From positions 1 through 64,000 of the forward strand of contig JBBIIT010000006.1 of assembly GCA_037446355.1 (NCBI GenBank): a DNA stretch of 64,000 bases, written 5' to 3'. Shown here one piece after another: positions 43,061-52,759 of this stretch. A model generated the notes under the pieces. It saw only the letters and a list, made by a program, of their open reading frames with translations, was not told where the DNA came from and made no database searches. The stretch's first letter is position 1; each line of letters begins with the position of its first letter. This stretch comes from Roseiarcus sp037446355. GTDB taxonomy: Bacteria > Pseudomonadota > Alphaproteobacteria > Rhizobiales > Beijerinckiaceae. The position numbers and the translations under genes are program-made.

Positions 43061-43091
43061 TCAGATAACTCTGTATCATAGAGTTATCTGA
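43061..43091. promoter_or_regulatory. 12-bp perfect inverted repeat upstream of the hydrolase gene
   Basis: TCAGATAACTCT, 7-nt centre GTATCAT, AGAGTTATCTGA. It ends 13 nt before the GTG start at 43105, just before the ribosome site. As DNA it is a strong operator candidate; as RNA it would form a hairpin next to the ribosome site. The winged-helix regulator at 44681 is a candidate binder. Confidence 0.6.
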
Positions 43092-43104
43092 AAGAGGCAA
43101 ATCC

Positions 43105-44070
43105 GTGTCCACTGGCAATCTGCTGCTTGCGCCGTTCGCCCTCGTCGGTCTCGTCGCCCTGGTCCTTGGCGCGATGCTGGCGAACCCGCTCCACCGTCCG
43201 CCGCCGCTGGCCTCCATCCAACAAGGCGCCATGGCGATCGATCAATCCGGCAAGCCCGACCTCAGCCGCTTTCAGGCGCGCGACGGAACCTGGCTCGCCT
43301 ATCGCCTTTATCCGGCCGAGGGCGCGGGCGACCGGTTGGCGATAATCGCACACGGTTCGTCCGGGTCTTCCGACGAAATGAACGTCGTCGCGCGCGAACT
43401 CGCCAGGAACGGAGTGACGGCGGTGGCGATCGACGCGCGCGGCCACGGCGCCTCAGGCGCGCGCGGAGACATCGGTTATGTCGGCCAGCTCGGCGACGAC
43501 CTCGCCGATCTCGTCGGCGAATTGCGTAAGACCCACCCTTCGGAAAAGTTCGAATTGATCGGCCATTCCGCCGGCGCCGGTTTCGTCGCGCGCATCGCCA
43601 ACACGCCCGTCGGCGAAAAATTCGACCGCTTCATTCTGCTCTCGCCGTTCCTTGGCGTGCGCGCCCCCACCAATCGTCCCGAAGAGGGCGCCGGCCGATG
43701 GGCCTCCGTCAATGTGTCGCGCATTATCGCGATCGGGCTCTTGCGCCGCGCCGGATTGGATTGGGGTCAGTCCTTGCCCGTGATCGCCTTCGCCAACGCG
43801 CCCGAGGCGGCCATGTTCGTGACTTCCGAATACAGTTATCGCCTGCTCGCGGATTACGGCCCGCAATGGGAATGGCGCGCGCCGTTCGAGGCGCGGGGCG
43901 CGCAGATGGTCGTGATCGCGGGAGAGAACGACGAGCTGATGGACGCGCCCGCTTACAAGCCCAATCTCGAACCGCTCGGCGTCAAGGTGACGCTGGTTCC
44001 CGGCGTCGATCACATGGGCGTCGTCTATCGCCCCCAAGCGCTCGCGGCGATTGTCGGCGCTGCGAAATAG
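43105..44070 (+). CDS. Alpha/beta hydrolase (lysophospholipase-like)
   Basis: GTG start at 43105 with AAGAGG upstream, 321 residues. An N-terminal hydrophobic segment (residues 5-26) anchors or exports it. IIAHGSSGSSDEMN (oxyanion loop), IGHSAGAGFV (nucleophile Ser), ENDELMDA (Asp) and GVDHMGVVYR (His) make a full triad. AIDARGHGASGARGD resembles monoacylglycerol lipase/lysophospholipase enzymes. First gene of a run with a membrane protein and a small regulator. Confidence 0.85.
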   Translation: MSTGNLLLAPFALVGLVALVLGAMLANPLHRPPPLASIQQGAMAIDQSGKPDLSRFQARDGTWLAYRLYPAEGAGDRLAIIAHGSSGSSDEMNVVARELARNGVTAVAIDARGHGASGARGDIGYVGQLGDDLADLVGELRKTHPSEKFELIGHSAGAGFVARIANTPVGEKFDRFILLSPFLGVRAPTNRPEEGAGRWASVNVSRIIAIGLLRRAGLDWGQSLPVIAFANAPEAAMFVTSEYSYRLLADYGPQWEWRAPFEARGAQMVVIAGENDELMDAPAYKPNLEPLGVKVTLVPGVDHMGVVYRPQALAAIVGAAK

Positions 44071-44133
44071 CCGTCTCCTTGTCCCGCCTCTTCGGGCGCC
44101 TAAAGCGGAACGCCAACCGCAAGAGAGTTTGAA

Positions 44134-44679
44134 ATGTCCATCAGTCCCAATGAAGCCGAAGCCATGCTCGCCGATGTCGACGGAGTAGTCGCCAGGGTGA
44201 AGCAGTCGCGTATCTACCAAATCTCGAGCGGCGTCATCATGCTATGGGGGGCGCTGGTCGTCGTCGGCGATCTGCTCGCGCTGGTCGCGGGGAGGTGGAC
44301 CGGAGTTTCCTGGATCGTCGTCGACGCCGTCGGCCTCGCCTCGACACTGTGGATGCTGACGCGGGCGCCTCAACGCCTCGCCGTCCCCCGGCGTTATGTC
44401 GAGGTTGTCGTTCTGTTTATTGCGTTTGGATTCATCTGGTCGATGGCGATCGGCGGAATGCGACCGCGTGAACTCGATGCGTTCTGGCCGACGCTTTTCT
44501 TGTTCGGCTACGCGTTGGCGGGTCTCTGGTTCGGGCGCCTGTTCACGTTCATCGGCTGCGGCCTGACGATCCTGATTGTCGCGGGATACTACTGGGCGGG
44601 GGCCAATTACAATCTCTATCTGGCTCTGGTGAACGGCGGCGGTCTGACACTGTGCGGCTATGCGATGCGGCGGGCCTGA
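44134..44679 (+). CDS. Integral membrane protein of unknown function
   Basis: 181 residues with about five hydrophobic helices after a soluble 28-residue start (NEAEAMLADVDGVVARVKQS). I do not recognise a family. It is followed 1 nt later by a winged-helix regulator, a pairing that suggests the membrane protein is controlled by, or signals to, that regulator. Confidence 0.7.
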   Translation: MSISPNEAEAMLADVDGVVARVKQSRIYQISSGVIMLWGALVVVGDLLALVAGRWTGVSWIVVDAVGLASTLWMLTRAPQRLAVPRRYVEVVVLFIAFGFIWSMAIGGMRPRELDAFWPTLFLFGYALAGLWFGRLFTFIGCGLTILIVAGYYWAGANYNLYLALVNGGGLTLCGYAMRRA

Positions 44680-44680
44680 G

Positions 44681-44977
44681 ATGGAGACTCCCGACGACGT
44701 CATTCATCAACCCGTGCGCCTGCGCGTGATGGCCGCTTTGAGCGCGCTGCCGCCTGACGACGAAGGCATCGAGTTTTCGCGTCTGAAGGGCCTCACCGGC
44801 GCCACCGACGGAAATCTCGGCGCTCATCTCGATCATCTCGCGCGCGCTGGTTACGTCGAGGCGACCAAGGCTTTCGTCGCGCGGCGTCCGCGTACGACCG
44901 TCAAGGCGACTTCGGCGGGGCGCGCGGCCTTCGCTCGGCACGTGGCGTTCTTGAAGTCGATTATCGCGGGAAGTTGA
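44681..44977 (+). CDS. Small winged-helix regulator (HTH_34-like)
   Basis: 98 residues: VIHQPVRLRVMAALSALPPDDEGIEFSRLKGLTGATDGNLGAHLDHLARAGYVEATKAFV is the single winged-helix domain of PF13601-type regulators related to ArsR/MarR, with RPRTTVKATSAGRAAFARHV as the wing and dimer helix. It starts 1 nt after the membrane protein gene. The inverted repeat at 43061-43091, at the head of the three-gene run, is a plausible autoregulatory target. Confidence 0.85.
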   Translation: METPDDVIHQPVRLRVMAALSALPPDDEGIEFSRLKGLTGATDGNLGAHLDHLARAGYVEATKAFVARRPRTTVKATSAGRAAFARHVAFLKSIIAGS

Positions 44978-45060
44978 AGGCGCTCCCGCTCCTTGCCCCT
45001 CCTGGCAAGGACGGCGCGGGAATCGGTGGGGCGCGATTGACGGCGCGCTCCGCCACAGCG

Positions 45061-45453
45061 ATGAAAGGCGGCATGATCCGCGGCTTCCTCCTCCTCCTTC
45101 TCTGCCAACTCGTCGGCGAGGCGCTGGCGCGCGGCCTCGGGCTGCCGGCGCCCGGCCCAGTGATCGGCCTCGCGTTGCTCACCATCGGTTTGATGGGGCG
45201 CAACACCTGGAGGCCGATGCGCGACGAGGAGGTCGCCAATAGCGACGTTGGCCGCGCGGCATTGGGGCTGCTGGCGGCGCTGTCGCTGATGTTCGTGCCG
45301 GCGGGAGTGGGCGTCGTCCAATATGCGGGCCTGCTCGGCGAACACGCGCTCGCGCTTTCGCTCGCGCTTATCGTCTCGACGGCGTTGACGTTGCTGGCGA
45401 CGGTCGGCGCGTTCCTCTTGGTCAAGCGTTGGATCGGCGGCGAGGCGGCATGA
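45061..45453 (+). CDS. lrgA: CidA/LrgA-family protein
   Basis: 130 residues from ATG 45061 (ATG 45073 is an alternative). Four hydrophobic helices with CQLVGEALARGLGLPAPGPVIGLALL, the CidA/LrgA signature, and LSLMFVPAGVGVVQYAGLL. This holin-like family affects murein hydrolase activity and, in some bacteria and plants, export of small organic acids. Stop overlaps the lrgB start by 4 nt. Confidence 0.87.
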   Translation: MKGGMIRGFLLLLLCQLVGEALARGLGLPAPGPVIGLALLTIGLMGRNTWRPMRDEEVANSDVGRAALGLLAALSLMFVPAGVGVVQYAGLLGEHALALSLALIVSTALTLLATVGAFLLVKRWIGGEAA

Positions 45454-46163
45454 ACAGCTTCCGCCTGTGGGTCTATCTGCAAACGACGCCGCTGTTCTGG
45501 CTGACGGCGACGCTTGGCGCGTTCCTGATCGCCGACGCGCTCGCGCAAGTCGCGCGCCGCCATCCCATCGTCAATCCCGTGCTGATCTCGATCGCGCTGG
45601 TCGCGGCGCTGCTGAAATTCTCCGGGACCGACTACGAGACCTATTTCAAGGGCGCGCAATTCGTGCATTTCCTGCTCGGGCCGGCGACGGTCGCGCTCGC
45701 CGTGCCGCTCTATCGCAACCTTGGGCTGGTGCGCGAAAACCTGCTGCCGATGGTGGCGGCGCTGCTGGTCGGCGCGGTCGTCGCGATGGTGTCGGCGGTC
45801 GCGGTCGCCGCCGCGCTTGGCGCGCCGCGCGTGGTGCTGATTTCGCTGGCGCCCAAATCCGTCACCGCCGGCGTCGCGATGGCGGTCTCGGAGAGTCTGG
45901 GCGGCCTGCCGCCGTTGACCGCGACGCTCGTCATCGCCACCGGCGTCATCGGCGCGATCATCGTCACGCCGATGATGAACGCGCTTCGAATTCGCGATTA
46001 CGCCGCGCGCGGTTTCGCGGCCGGGCTCGCCTCGCACGGCATCGGCACCGCCAGGGCGTTCACGGTCGACCCCGTCGCCGGAGTGTTCGCGGGGATCGCG
46101 ATGGGGCTGAATGCGGTGGTGACGCCCGTGCTGGCGCCGATCGTCCTGGCCTGGCTGACCTGA
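45450..46163 (+). CDS. lrgB: CidB/LrgB-family protein
   Basis: 237 residues with about seven helices. TPLFWLTATLGAFLIADAL at the start, FLLGPATVALAVPLYRN, and ISLAPKSVTAGVAMAVSESLGG are LrgB hallmarks, as is GLASHGIGTARA. Partner of LrgA in the membrane. Confidence 0.92.
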   Translation: MNSFRLWVYLQTTPLFWLTATLGAFLIADALAQVARRHPIVNPVLISIALVAALLKFSGTDYETYFKGAQFVHFLLGPATVALAVPLYRNLGLVRENLLPMVAALLVGAVVAMVSAVAVAAALGAPRVVLISLAPKSVTAGVAMAVSESLGGLPPLTATLVIATGVIGAIIVTPMMNALRIRDYAARGFAAGLASHGIGTARAFTVDPVAGVFAGIAMGLNAVVTPVLAPIVLAWLT

Positions 46164-46238
46164 GCGCCAAAATTTTGCATCGCGCCGCCTCGGGAAAGCA
46201 AGCCGAATCCTGCTAGAACGCGCGCGGAGGCGCCGAAC

Positions 46239-47429
46239 ATGTCCGAAACGTTCCTGAGCCATCTGCGATCCACTCTGGCCACGATCGAGGCCGACGGGCT
46301 GACCAAGCGCGAGCGGCTGATCGAGGGGCCGCAGGGCGGGCGCATCCGCGTCGGCGAGCGCGAGATGGTCAATCTCTGCGCCAACAACTATCTCGGCCTA
46401 GCCAATCATCCCGAAGTCGTCGCCGCCGCGCGCGGCGCGCTTGACACGCACGGTTTCGGCATGGCTTCGGTGCGCTTCATCTGCGGCGCGCAGACGCTGC
46501 ACCGCGAGCTTGAACTCGCCATCGCCCATCACCTCGGCAAAGACGACGCGATCCTGTTCGCGGCCTGTTTCGACGCCAACGGCGGCGTATTCGAGCCACT
46601 GCTCGACGAGGCCGACGCGATCGTCTCGGACTCTCTCAATCACGCCTCGATCATCGATGGCGTGCGCCTGGCCAAGGCGAAACGCTATCGCTTCGCCAAT
46701 GGCGATTTGGATGAACTGGAGACGCGGCTGAAAGAGGCCAACGCCGCCGGCGCGCGCTTCAAGTTGATCGCGACCGACGGCGTTTTTTCGATGGACGGAT
46801 ATGTCGCCAAGCTCCCGGAGATTTGCGATCTCGCCGAACGCTATGGCGCGATGGTTCTGGTCGACGATTGCCATGCGACCGGCCATCTCGGCGCCAAGGG
46901 CAGGGGTACGCCCGATCTCACCGGCGCGGGCGCGCGTGTCGATATCGTCACCGGCACGTTCGGCAAGACCTTGGGCGGCGCGATGGGCGGCTTCGTCGCA
47001 GCGGCGCAGCCGGTCGTCGATCTCCTGCGCCAGCGCGCGCGGCCCTATCTCTTCTCCAACAGTCTGGCGCCGCCCATCGTCGCGGGCTCGCACAAGGCGC
47101 TCGAGGTCGCGATAGGCGCCGACGATCTACGCGAGCGGCTCATTTCGCACACACGCCGCTTTCGCGACGGGCTCATGCGGGCGGGCTTCGAAGTCTTGCC
47201 GGGGCGCACGCCGATCTTGCCTGTAATGCTCGGCGAGGCGCGCAAAGCGCAGGAGATGGCGGCGGCGCTCGACGCGCGCGGCGCCTATGTAGCCGGGTTC
47301 TTCTTTCCCGTGGTGCCGAAGGGGCGCGCGCGCATCCGCACCCAGATGTCGGCGGCGCTAAGCGAGCGCGACGTCGATTTCGCGATCGGCGCGTTCGAGG
47401 ACGCCGGGCGCTCGTTGGGCTTGATTTGA
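46239..47429 (+). CDS. kbl: 2-amino-3-ketobutyrate CoA ligase
   Basis: 396-residue PLP enzyme of the alpha-oxoamine synthase family. LCANNYLGLANHPEVVAAA, GFGMASVRFICGAQTLHRELE, VDDCHATGHLG, and the PLP lysine in TGTFGKTLGGAMGG are all present, as in Kbl. It splits 2-amino-3-ketobutyrate with CoA into glycine and acetyl-CoA. tdh follows 10 nt later, so the two form a threonine degradation operon. Confidence 0.96.
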   Translation: MSETFLSHLRSTLATIEADGLTKRERLIEGPQGGRIRVGEREMVNLCANNYLGLANHPEVVAAARGALDTHGFGMASVRFICGAQTLHRELELAIAHHLGKDDAILFAACFDANGGVFEPLLDEADAIVSDSLNHASIIDGVRLAKAKRYRFANGDLDELETRLKEANAAGARFKLIATDGVFSMDGYVAKLPEICDLAERYGAMVLVDDCHATGHLGAKGRGTPDLTGAGARVDIVTGTFGKTLGGAMGGFVAAAQPVVDLLRQRARPYLFSNSLAPPIVAGSHKALEVAIGADDLRERLISHTRRFRDGLMRAGFEVLPGRTPILPVMLGEARKAQEMAAALDARGAYVAGFFFPVVPKGRARIRTQMSAALSERDVDFAIGAFEDAGRSLGLI

Positions 47430-47439
47430 GGAGATCGCG

Positions 47440-48471
<1,032 letters not shown>

Positions 48472-48481
48472 GCTCGTGCGA

Positions 48482-49534
48482 TCAGACGCCGGGCGCGGCA
48501 ATTTCGATCCCGGCGATAGCGTTCGCAAAGTCACGCGCTTCGAACGGTTCGAGATCGTCTACGCCCTCGCCGACGCCGATGAAATGCACCGGCAACTTGA
48601 ATTTGTCGGCGATGGCGACGAGAATGCCGCCGCGCGCGGTGCCGTCGAGCTTGGTCATCACGAGCCCTGTGACGCCCGCAATTCGGCCGAAGATTTCGAC
48701 TTGGCTCAAGGCGTTCTGACCAACGGTGGCGTCGAGCACCAGCAGCGTCGCGTGCGGCGCCTCAGGATCGACCTTCTTCATCACCCGGATGACCTTCTCG
48801 AGTTCGTTCATCAGCTCGGCGCGGTTCTGCAACCGGCCGGCGGTGTCCATAAGCAACACTTCGACGCCCGCGGCGCGCGCGCGCGTCAGCGCGTCGAAGG
48901 CGAGGCCGGCGGCGTCGCCGCCCTGATCGCGCGCGACGATTTCCGCGTTCGCCCTGTCGGCCCAGATGCGCAATTGCTCGATCGCGGCGGCGCGGAACGT
49001 GTCGCCCGCCGCGAGCATCACCTTGCGCCCCTCGCCCGAGAACTTGGCGGCGAGCTTGCCGATGGTCGTCGTCTTGCCCGAGCCATTGACGCCGATGACC
49101 AGGATCACGAACGGCTTCTTGGCCGGGTCGAGGGCCAGCGGGCGCGCAACGGGCGACAGTGTGCGCTCGACTTCGTCGGCGAGCAGGCGCTTGACCTCCT
49201 CCGGGTCGACGCCTTTGTCGTAGCGCCCCTTGCCGACTGCCTCGCGGATGCGCGTCGCGGCGCCGACGCCAAGATCGGCTTGGATCAAGATGTCCTCGAG
49301 ATCGTCGAGCGAGGCGGCGTCGAGCTTGCGCTTGGTGAAGATGTCGACGATGCCGCGCCCGATCGCACCCGAGGAGCGCGACAGGCCCGAGGTCAGACGC
49401 GAAAGCCAGTTCCGCTTGGGCGCGGGCGGCGCGGTTTCTAGGGCGGGCGAGCGCGGGTCCGAATTGGCGCCGCCGCGGCCGAACCAGCGGCCAAGGACGC
49501 CCGCTTTCGGTTCATCGTCCCGCTTATCGCTCAC
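48482..49534 (-). CDS. ftsY: FtsY, signal recognition particle receptor
   Basis: The GTG at 49534 with GAGAGG upstream gives 350 residues; an ATG at 49558 would add 8. The N and G domains are complete: GVNGSGKTTTIGKLAAKFS (G1), LAAGDTFRAAAIEQL, VLLMDTAGRLQNRAELM (G3), and LVMTKLDGTARGG (G4). It receives SRP-ribosome complexes at the membrane. The acidic A domain is short, as often in alphaproteobacteria. Confidence 0.95.
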   Translation of the reverse strand: MSDKRDDEPKAGVLGRWFGRGGANSDPRSPALETAPPAPKRNWLSRLTSGLSRSSGAIGRGIVDIFTKRKLDAASLDDLEDILIQADLGVGAATRIREAVGKGRYDKGVDPEEVKRLLADEVERTLSPVARPLALDPAKKPFVILVIGVNGSGKTTTIGKLAAKFSGEGRKVMLAAGDTFRAAAIEQLRIWADRANAEIVARDQGGDAAGLAFDALTRARAAGVEVLLMDTAGRLQNRAELMNELEKVIRVMKKVDPEAPHATLLVLDATVGQNALSQVEIFGRIAGVTGLVMTKLDGTARGGILVAIADKFKLPVHFIGVGEGVDDLEPFEARDFANAIAGIEIAAPGV

Positions 49535-49588
49535 CCCAAGACCTCTCGCCCTTGCCATGCCCGTGTCGGGCCGCCTAGCTATCACCCC

Positions 49589-50314
49589 ATGACGCCCGAA
49601 GAAACAAGAGCGCGGCTGCTCTACCGCGACGGCCTGATGCTGATCCTCGACAAGCCCGCGGGCATCGCGGTCCACAAGGGGCCGAAAGGCGGGGCGAGCC
49701 TCGAGGACGATTTCGAGGCTTTGCGATTCGGACTGCCGCGCAATCCCGCGCTCGCCCACCGGCTCGACCGCGAAACGGCAGGCTGCCTCGTGCTTGGGCG
49801 CCATCACAAGGCGCTGGAAAAGCTCGGACTGATGTTCAAGCAGGGCAAGATCGCCAAGGCCTATTGGGCGGTCGTGGCCGGCGGTCCCGAGGCGGACCAA
49901 GGCTTCATCGACAAGCCGCTGGGGCGGCTCGATGCGACGCGCGGCTGGTGGATGAAGGTCGACCCCTCGGGTCAGCCCGCCCAGACGCGCTGGCGCGCGC
50001 TCGGGCGCGGAACCTGGAACGGTCAGTCGATCGCCTGGCTCGAAATGTCGCCGCTGACGGGGCGCACGCACCAGCTGCGGGTCCACGCGCAATCCGAGGG
50101 CTGGCCGATCCTCGGCGATCCCATCTATGGCGCGCGCGCCGATCTGCCGCTGCAATTGCTCGCGCGGCGCATTGAAGTGCCGATCTCGAAATCGAAGCCG
50201 CCGGTGATCGTCGAGGCGCCTGCGCCCGAGCACATGCGCGCGGCGCTCGCGGCCTGCGGTTTCGCGGGCGAGCCGGAGCGGGCCGGCCCCGCCGGGGTGG
50301 CGCCCGCCTCATAG
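49589..50314 (+). CDS. RluA-family pseudouridine synthase
   Basis: 241 residues. The catalytic Asp lies in LAHRLDRETAGCLV; other motifs are LILDKPAGIAVHKGP, KAYWAVVAG and LTGRTHQLRVHAQSEGWPILGDPIYG. It lacks an S4 domain, as do RluA and TruC types. Target uridine unknown. Its last 6 nt overlap the stop of the convergent cytochrome gene. Confidence 0.93.
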   Translation: MTPEETRARLLYRDGLMLILDKPAGIAVHKGPKGGASLEDDFEALRFGLPRNPALAHRLDRETAGCLVLGRHHKALEKLGLMFKQGKIAKAYWAVVAGGPEADQGFIDKPLGRLDATRGWWMKVDPSGQPAQTRWRALGRGTWNGQSIAWLEMSPLTGRTHQLRVHAQSEGWPILGDPIYGARADLPLQLLARRIEVPISKSKPPVIVEAPAPEHMRAALAACGFAGEPERAGPAGVAPAS

Positions 50315-51733
50315 CGACTTCAGATATTCCAGCAGCGCCGCCCGTTGTTTCTCGGTGAGCTTGGAGGCGCCGTAGTCGTGGCCGGCGTTCGAATTGCCGT
50401 TGACGCGGGTATCGACCTCGACATCGTTCGCGCCNNNNNNNNNNNNNNNNNNNNNNNNNNNNNNNNNNNNNNNNNNNNNNNNNNNNNNNNNNNNNNNNNN
50501 NNNNNNNNNNNNNNNNNNNNNNNNNNNNNNNNNNGGCTGGGTGTGGATCGGCGTCGACTTATCCTCGGCGCCGATCACGGCGTGGCAATCCGCGCACAGC
50601 GATCCATACAGAGCTTGGCCTTCGGCGACCTTGGCCGGGTCGAGCGGCGGAAACTCGCTCGGCCATCTCGGCGATTGGAGACGCGCGAGCATCGGCTCGA
50701 CGCCCGTCAGGGTTTTGTCGTTGGCGCTCGACTTGAAGCCGGCCAAGCCCGGCTTCGCGACCGGCTCGATGTCGCCGAAGACGCCAATCACCTCGCCGAG
50801 ATTTCGCGAGATCGCGCCGATGTCGAAAGCGCCGAAAACCGTTATCGGCAATTCCTTCACCGAGGCGTTCCACTGGGTATAGTCTTCCTGCGGCACGTTC
50901 CACAGCGCGGGATAACGCACCGGCGCGTTGGCTGGATTGCCCGCGGTCGGCGACAGGTTCGAAACCGCCTCGACCTTATTGAAGATATGGCCGAACGCGT
51001 CGAGCCTGCCGTAGCCGTAGCGCGGCGCGCTCGCGCAGCGCCACCCGGCCAGGGACTCGCAATTCATCCGCTCGAGACGCATTTGCCAGGCAAGCCATTG
51101 CCCGAGCGCCTGTTTGAGTAAGGCGCGATTTTCCGTCGTATCGTCGCTCGGGCCGAGGACCGCCGAGGCGAAAGCCTGGAATCGCGCCGGCTGATCGAGC
51201 GTCGCCTGCAGCGCGGTCTCCAGTGCCTCGAGGAAGCTCTGGAAATCGACGCGCGCCGGCCCGCCCTCGACGCGGATTCGCGCGCCGTTGTACGTCATTT
51301 CCGTCGTGTGACAGGCCGAGCAGGCGAAGCCGACCCACGGTTCGGACGAATTCTGGGGGTTCTTCCAGCGCAGCCGCGTGATCGGGCGCCGTTCCGGGGC
51401 GGCGACGAGTTGCTTGTCGTCGGTCGCGTCGAGCGCGAAACCGACCGGCAATTTGCCCGAGCGCGGAAGATAGCCGAATTCTGCGATGAAGGCCTCGTCG
51501 AGGAATGCGCCCGATCCTTCCGGCTGCCGGAGCGCCACGAGCCAGGCCTGCGGCACGAGGCGCGACCCTTGCGTTCCGTCGTACCAGTCCCCGAGATCCT
51601 GGGCGCTCCAGCCCTGAACGGTCGGCCCAAACGGGAGCCCGAAGAAGCCGGGCGGCCAGGAGCAGGAGCCGAGCGCGAGCGCCGCTGCGGCGAGGAAGGC
51701 GGCGCCGAACAGCGCCCGGGCAATGCTTACCAT
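50309..51733 (-). CDS. Diheme c-type cytochrome lipoprotein, interrupted by an assembly gap
   Basis: From the ATG at 51733 a lipoprotein signal (LAAAALALGSCSW, lipobox LGSC) is followed by a long domain with heme sites CSACH and CADCH, both upstream of the gap. The final part (NAGHDYGASKLTEKQRAALLEYLKSL) is a cytochrome-like C-terminus. The overall plan recalls the large diheme cytochrome c peroxidase/RoxA-like group. 100 N at 50435-50534 hide part of the C-terminal domain, so true length and any further motif are unknown. It probably sits in a membrane facing the periplasm. Confidence 0.75.
   Translation of the reverse strand: MVSIARALFGAAFLAAAALALGSCSWPPGFFGLPFGPTVQGWSAQDLGDWYDGTQGSRLVPQAWLVALRQPEGSGAFLDEAFIAEFGYLPRSGKLPVGFALDATDDKQLVAAPERRPITRLRWKNPQNSSEPWVGFACSACHTTEMTYNGARIRVEGGPARVDFQSFLEALETALQATLDQPARFQAFASAVLGPSDDTTENRALLKQALGQWLAWQMRLERMNCESLAGWRCASAPRYGYGRLDAFGHIFNKVEAVSNLSPTAGNPANAPVRYPALWNVPQEDYTQWNASVKELPITVFGAFDIGAISRNLGEVIGVFGDIEPVAKPGLAGFKSSANDKTLTGVEPMLARLQSPRWPSEFPPLDPAKVAEGQALYGSLCADCHAVIGAEDKSTPIHTQXXXXXXXXXXXXXXXXXXXXXXXXXXXXXXXXXXGANDVEVDTRVNGNSNAGHDYGASKLTEKQRAALLEYLKSL
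50435..50534. other. Assembly gap of 100 N
   Basis: Exactly 100 N, a conventional placeholder, so the real gap size is unknown. It falls inside the diheme cytochrome gene. Confidence 0.99.
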
Positions 51734-51928
51734 CGCGTCCCTGCCCTCCGTCGCCGGAACAGACACGAAATGCACAATAGCGGAAGCCCGCGAAAAGACT
51801 ATAGCAAAGCAATTGCGAGCGATCCCGCCTTATGAAACATTGAGGCGAAAGCTCGTTACGTCCGGAGAGTGTGGCGCGTTTTCGATTCAAGTTTGGGAGG
51901 GGCGTCGACATTGATTGTGGAAGGCTTC

Positions 51929-52759
51929 ATGTGGACCGTGGATCGTTATCCGCGTGTTCGCCAAGCAATGTGGCGAAGCTTCTACAGCGCGCTGGCGAGT
52001 TTCTCCCGCCGGGCGGCGCACTGGACCTTCATGAACTATGGCTATCTCGACGAGGACGAAAGCCGCCGACCCACTCTCGCGCCCGCCGATCGCGACGAGC
52101 GCTATCCGATCTATCTCTATCACCGCGTCGCTTCACAGGTCGATCTGAGCGGTCGCGAAATCCTGGAGGTCGGTAGCGGGCGCGGCGGCGGCGCCTCCTA
52201 TGTCAAGCGCTACCTCGGCCCGAGGCGTGTCGTCGGCGTCGATATCGCGCATTCGGCCGTCGCGCTTTGTCGGCGCGTCCATCGCGTCGAGGGGCTGGAG
52301 TTCCGCCAGGGCGAAGCTCAGGCGCTCCCGGTCGAGGATGCGAGCTTCGACGCAGTGCTGAATGTTGAAAGCTCACATTGCTATCCCTCGATCGATCGTT
52401 TCCTCGCCGAGGTCATGCGAGCATTGCGGCCCGGCGGACATTTCCTTTACGCGGACCTGCATCACGAAGCGACCCTGCGCGATTTCGAACGCGCTTGCGC
52501 CGCCGCCGGGCTCGAGATCGTCGAGCGGGCCGACATCAGCGCCGGTGTCGCGCGCGCGCTGGAGGAAGACAGCGAGCGGCGGCGTCGCTGGAGCGAGGAA
52601 AACGCGCCGGTGTTCGCGCAGGGCGCTGTGCAGGCCTTTGTCGGAGTGCGAGGCACGCGCGTGCCGCGCGCGCTGGCGCGCGGATCGACCCTCTATCTCG
52701 CCTATGTTATGCGTAAGCCGACGTCGAATTCGTCCGCGCAGCGCGGCGCCAGTCAATGA
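51929..52759 (+). CDS. Class I SAM-dependent methyltransferase
   Basis: I chose the ATG at 51929 (276 residues) because GGAAGG lies 5 nt upstream; an earlier in-frame start at 51869 lacks one. Motif I is ILEVGSGRGGGASYVKRYL, then VVGVDIAHSAVALCRR, VLNVESSHCYPS and LRPGGHFLYADLH. It resembles methyltransferases acting on lipids or polyketides (phthiotriol-type), although substrate cannot be assigned. Its stop overlaps the cyclase start (ATGA), so they are cotranslated. Confidence 0.87.
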   Translation: MWTVDRYPRVRQAMWRSFYSALASFSRRAAHWTFMNYGYLDEDESRRPTLAPADRDERYPIYLYHRVASQVDLSGREILEVGSGRGGGASYVKRYLGPRRVVGVDIAHSAVALCRRVHRVEGLEFRQGEAQALPVEDASFDAVLNVESSHCYPSIDRFLAEVMRALRPGGHFLYADLHHEATLRDFERACAAAGLEIVERADISAGVARALEEDSERRRRWSEENAPVFAQGAVQAFVGVRGTRVPRALARGSTLYLAYVMRKPTSNSSAQRGASQ

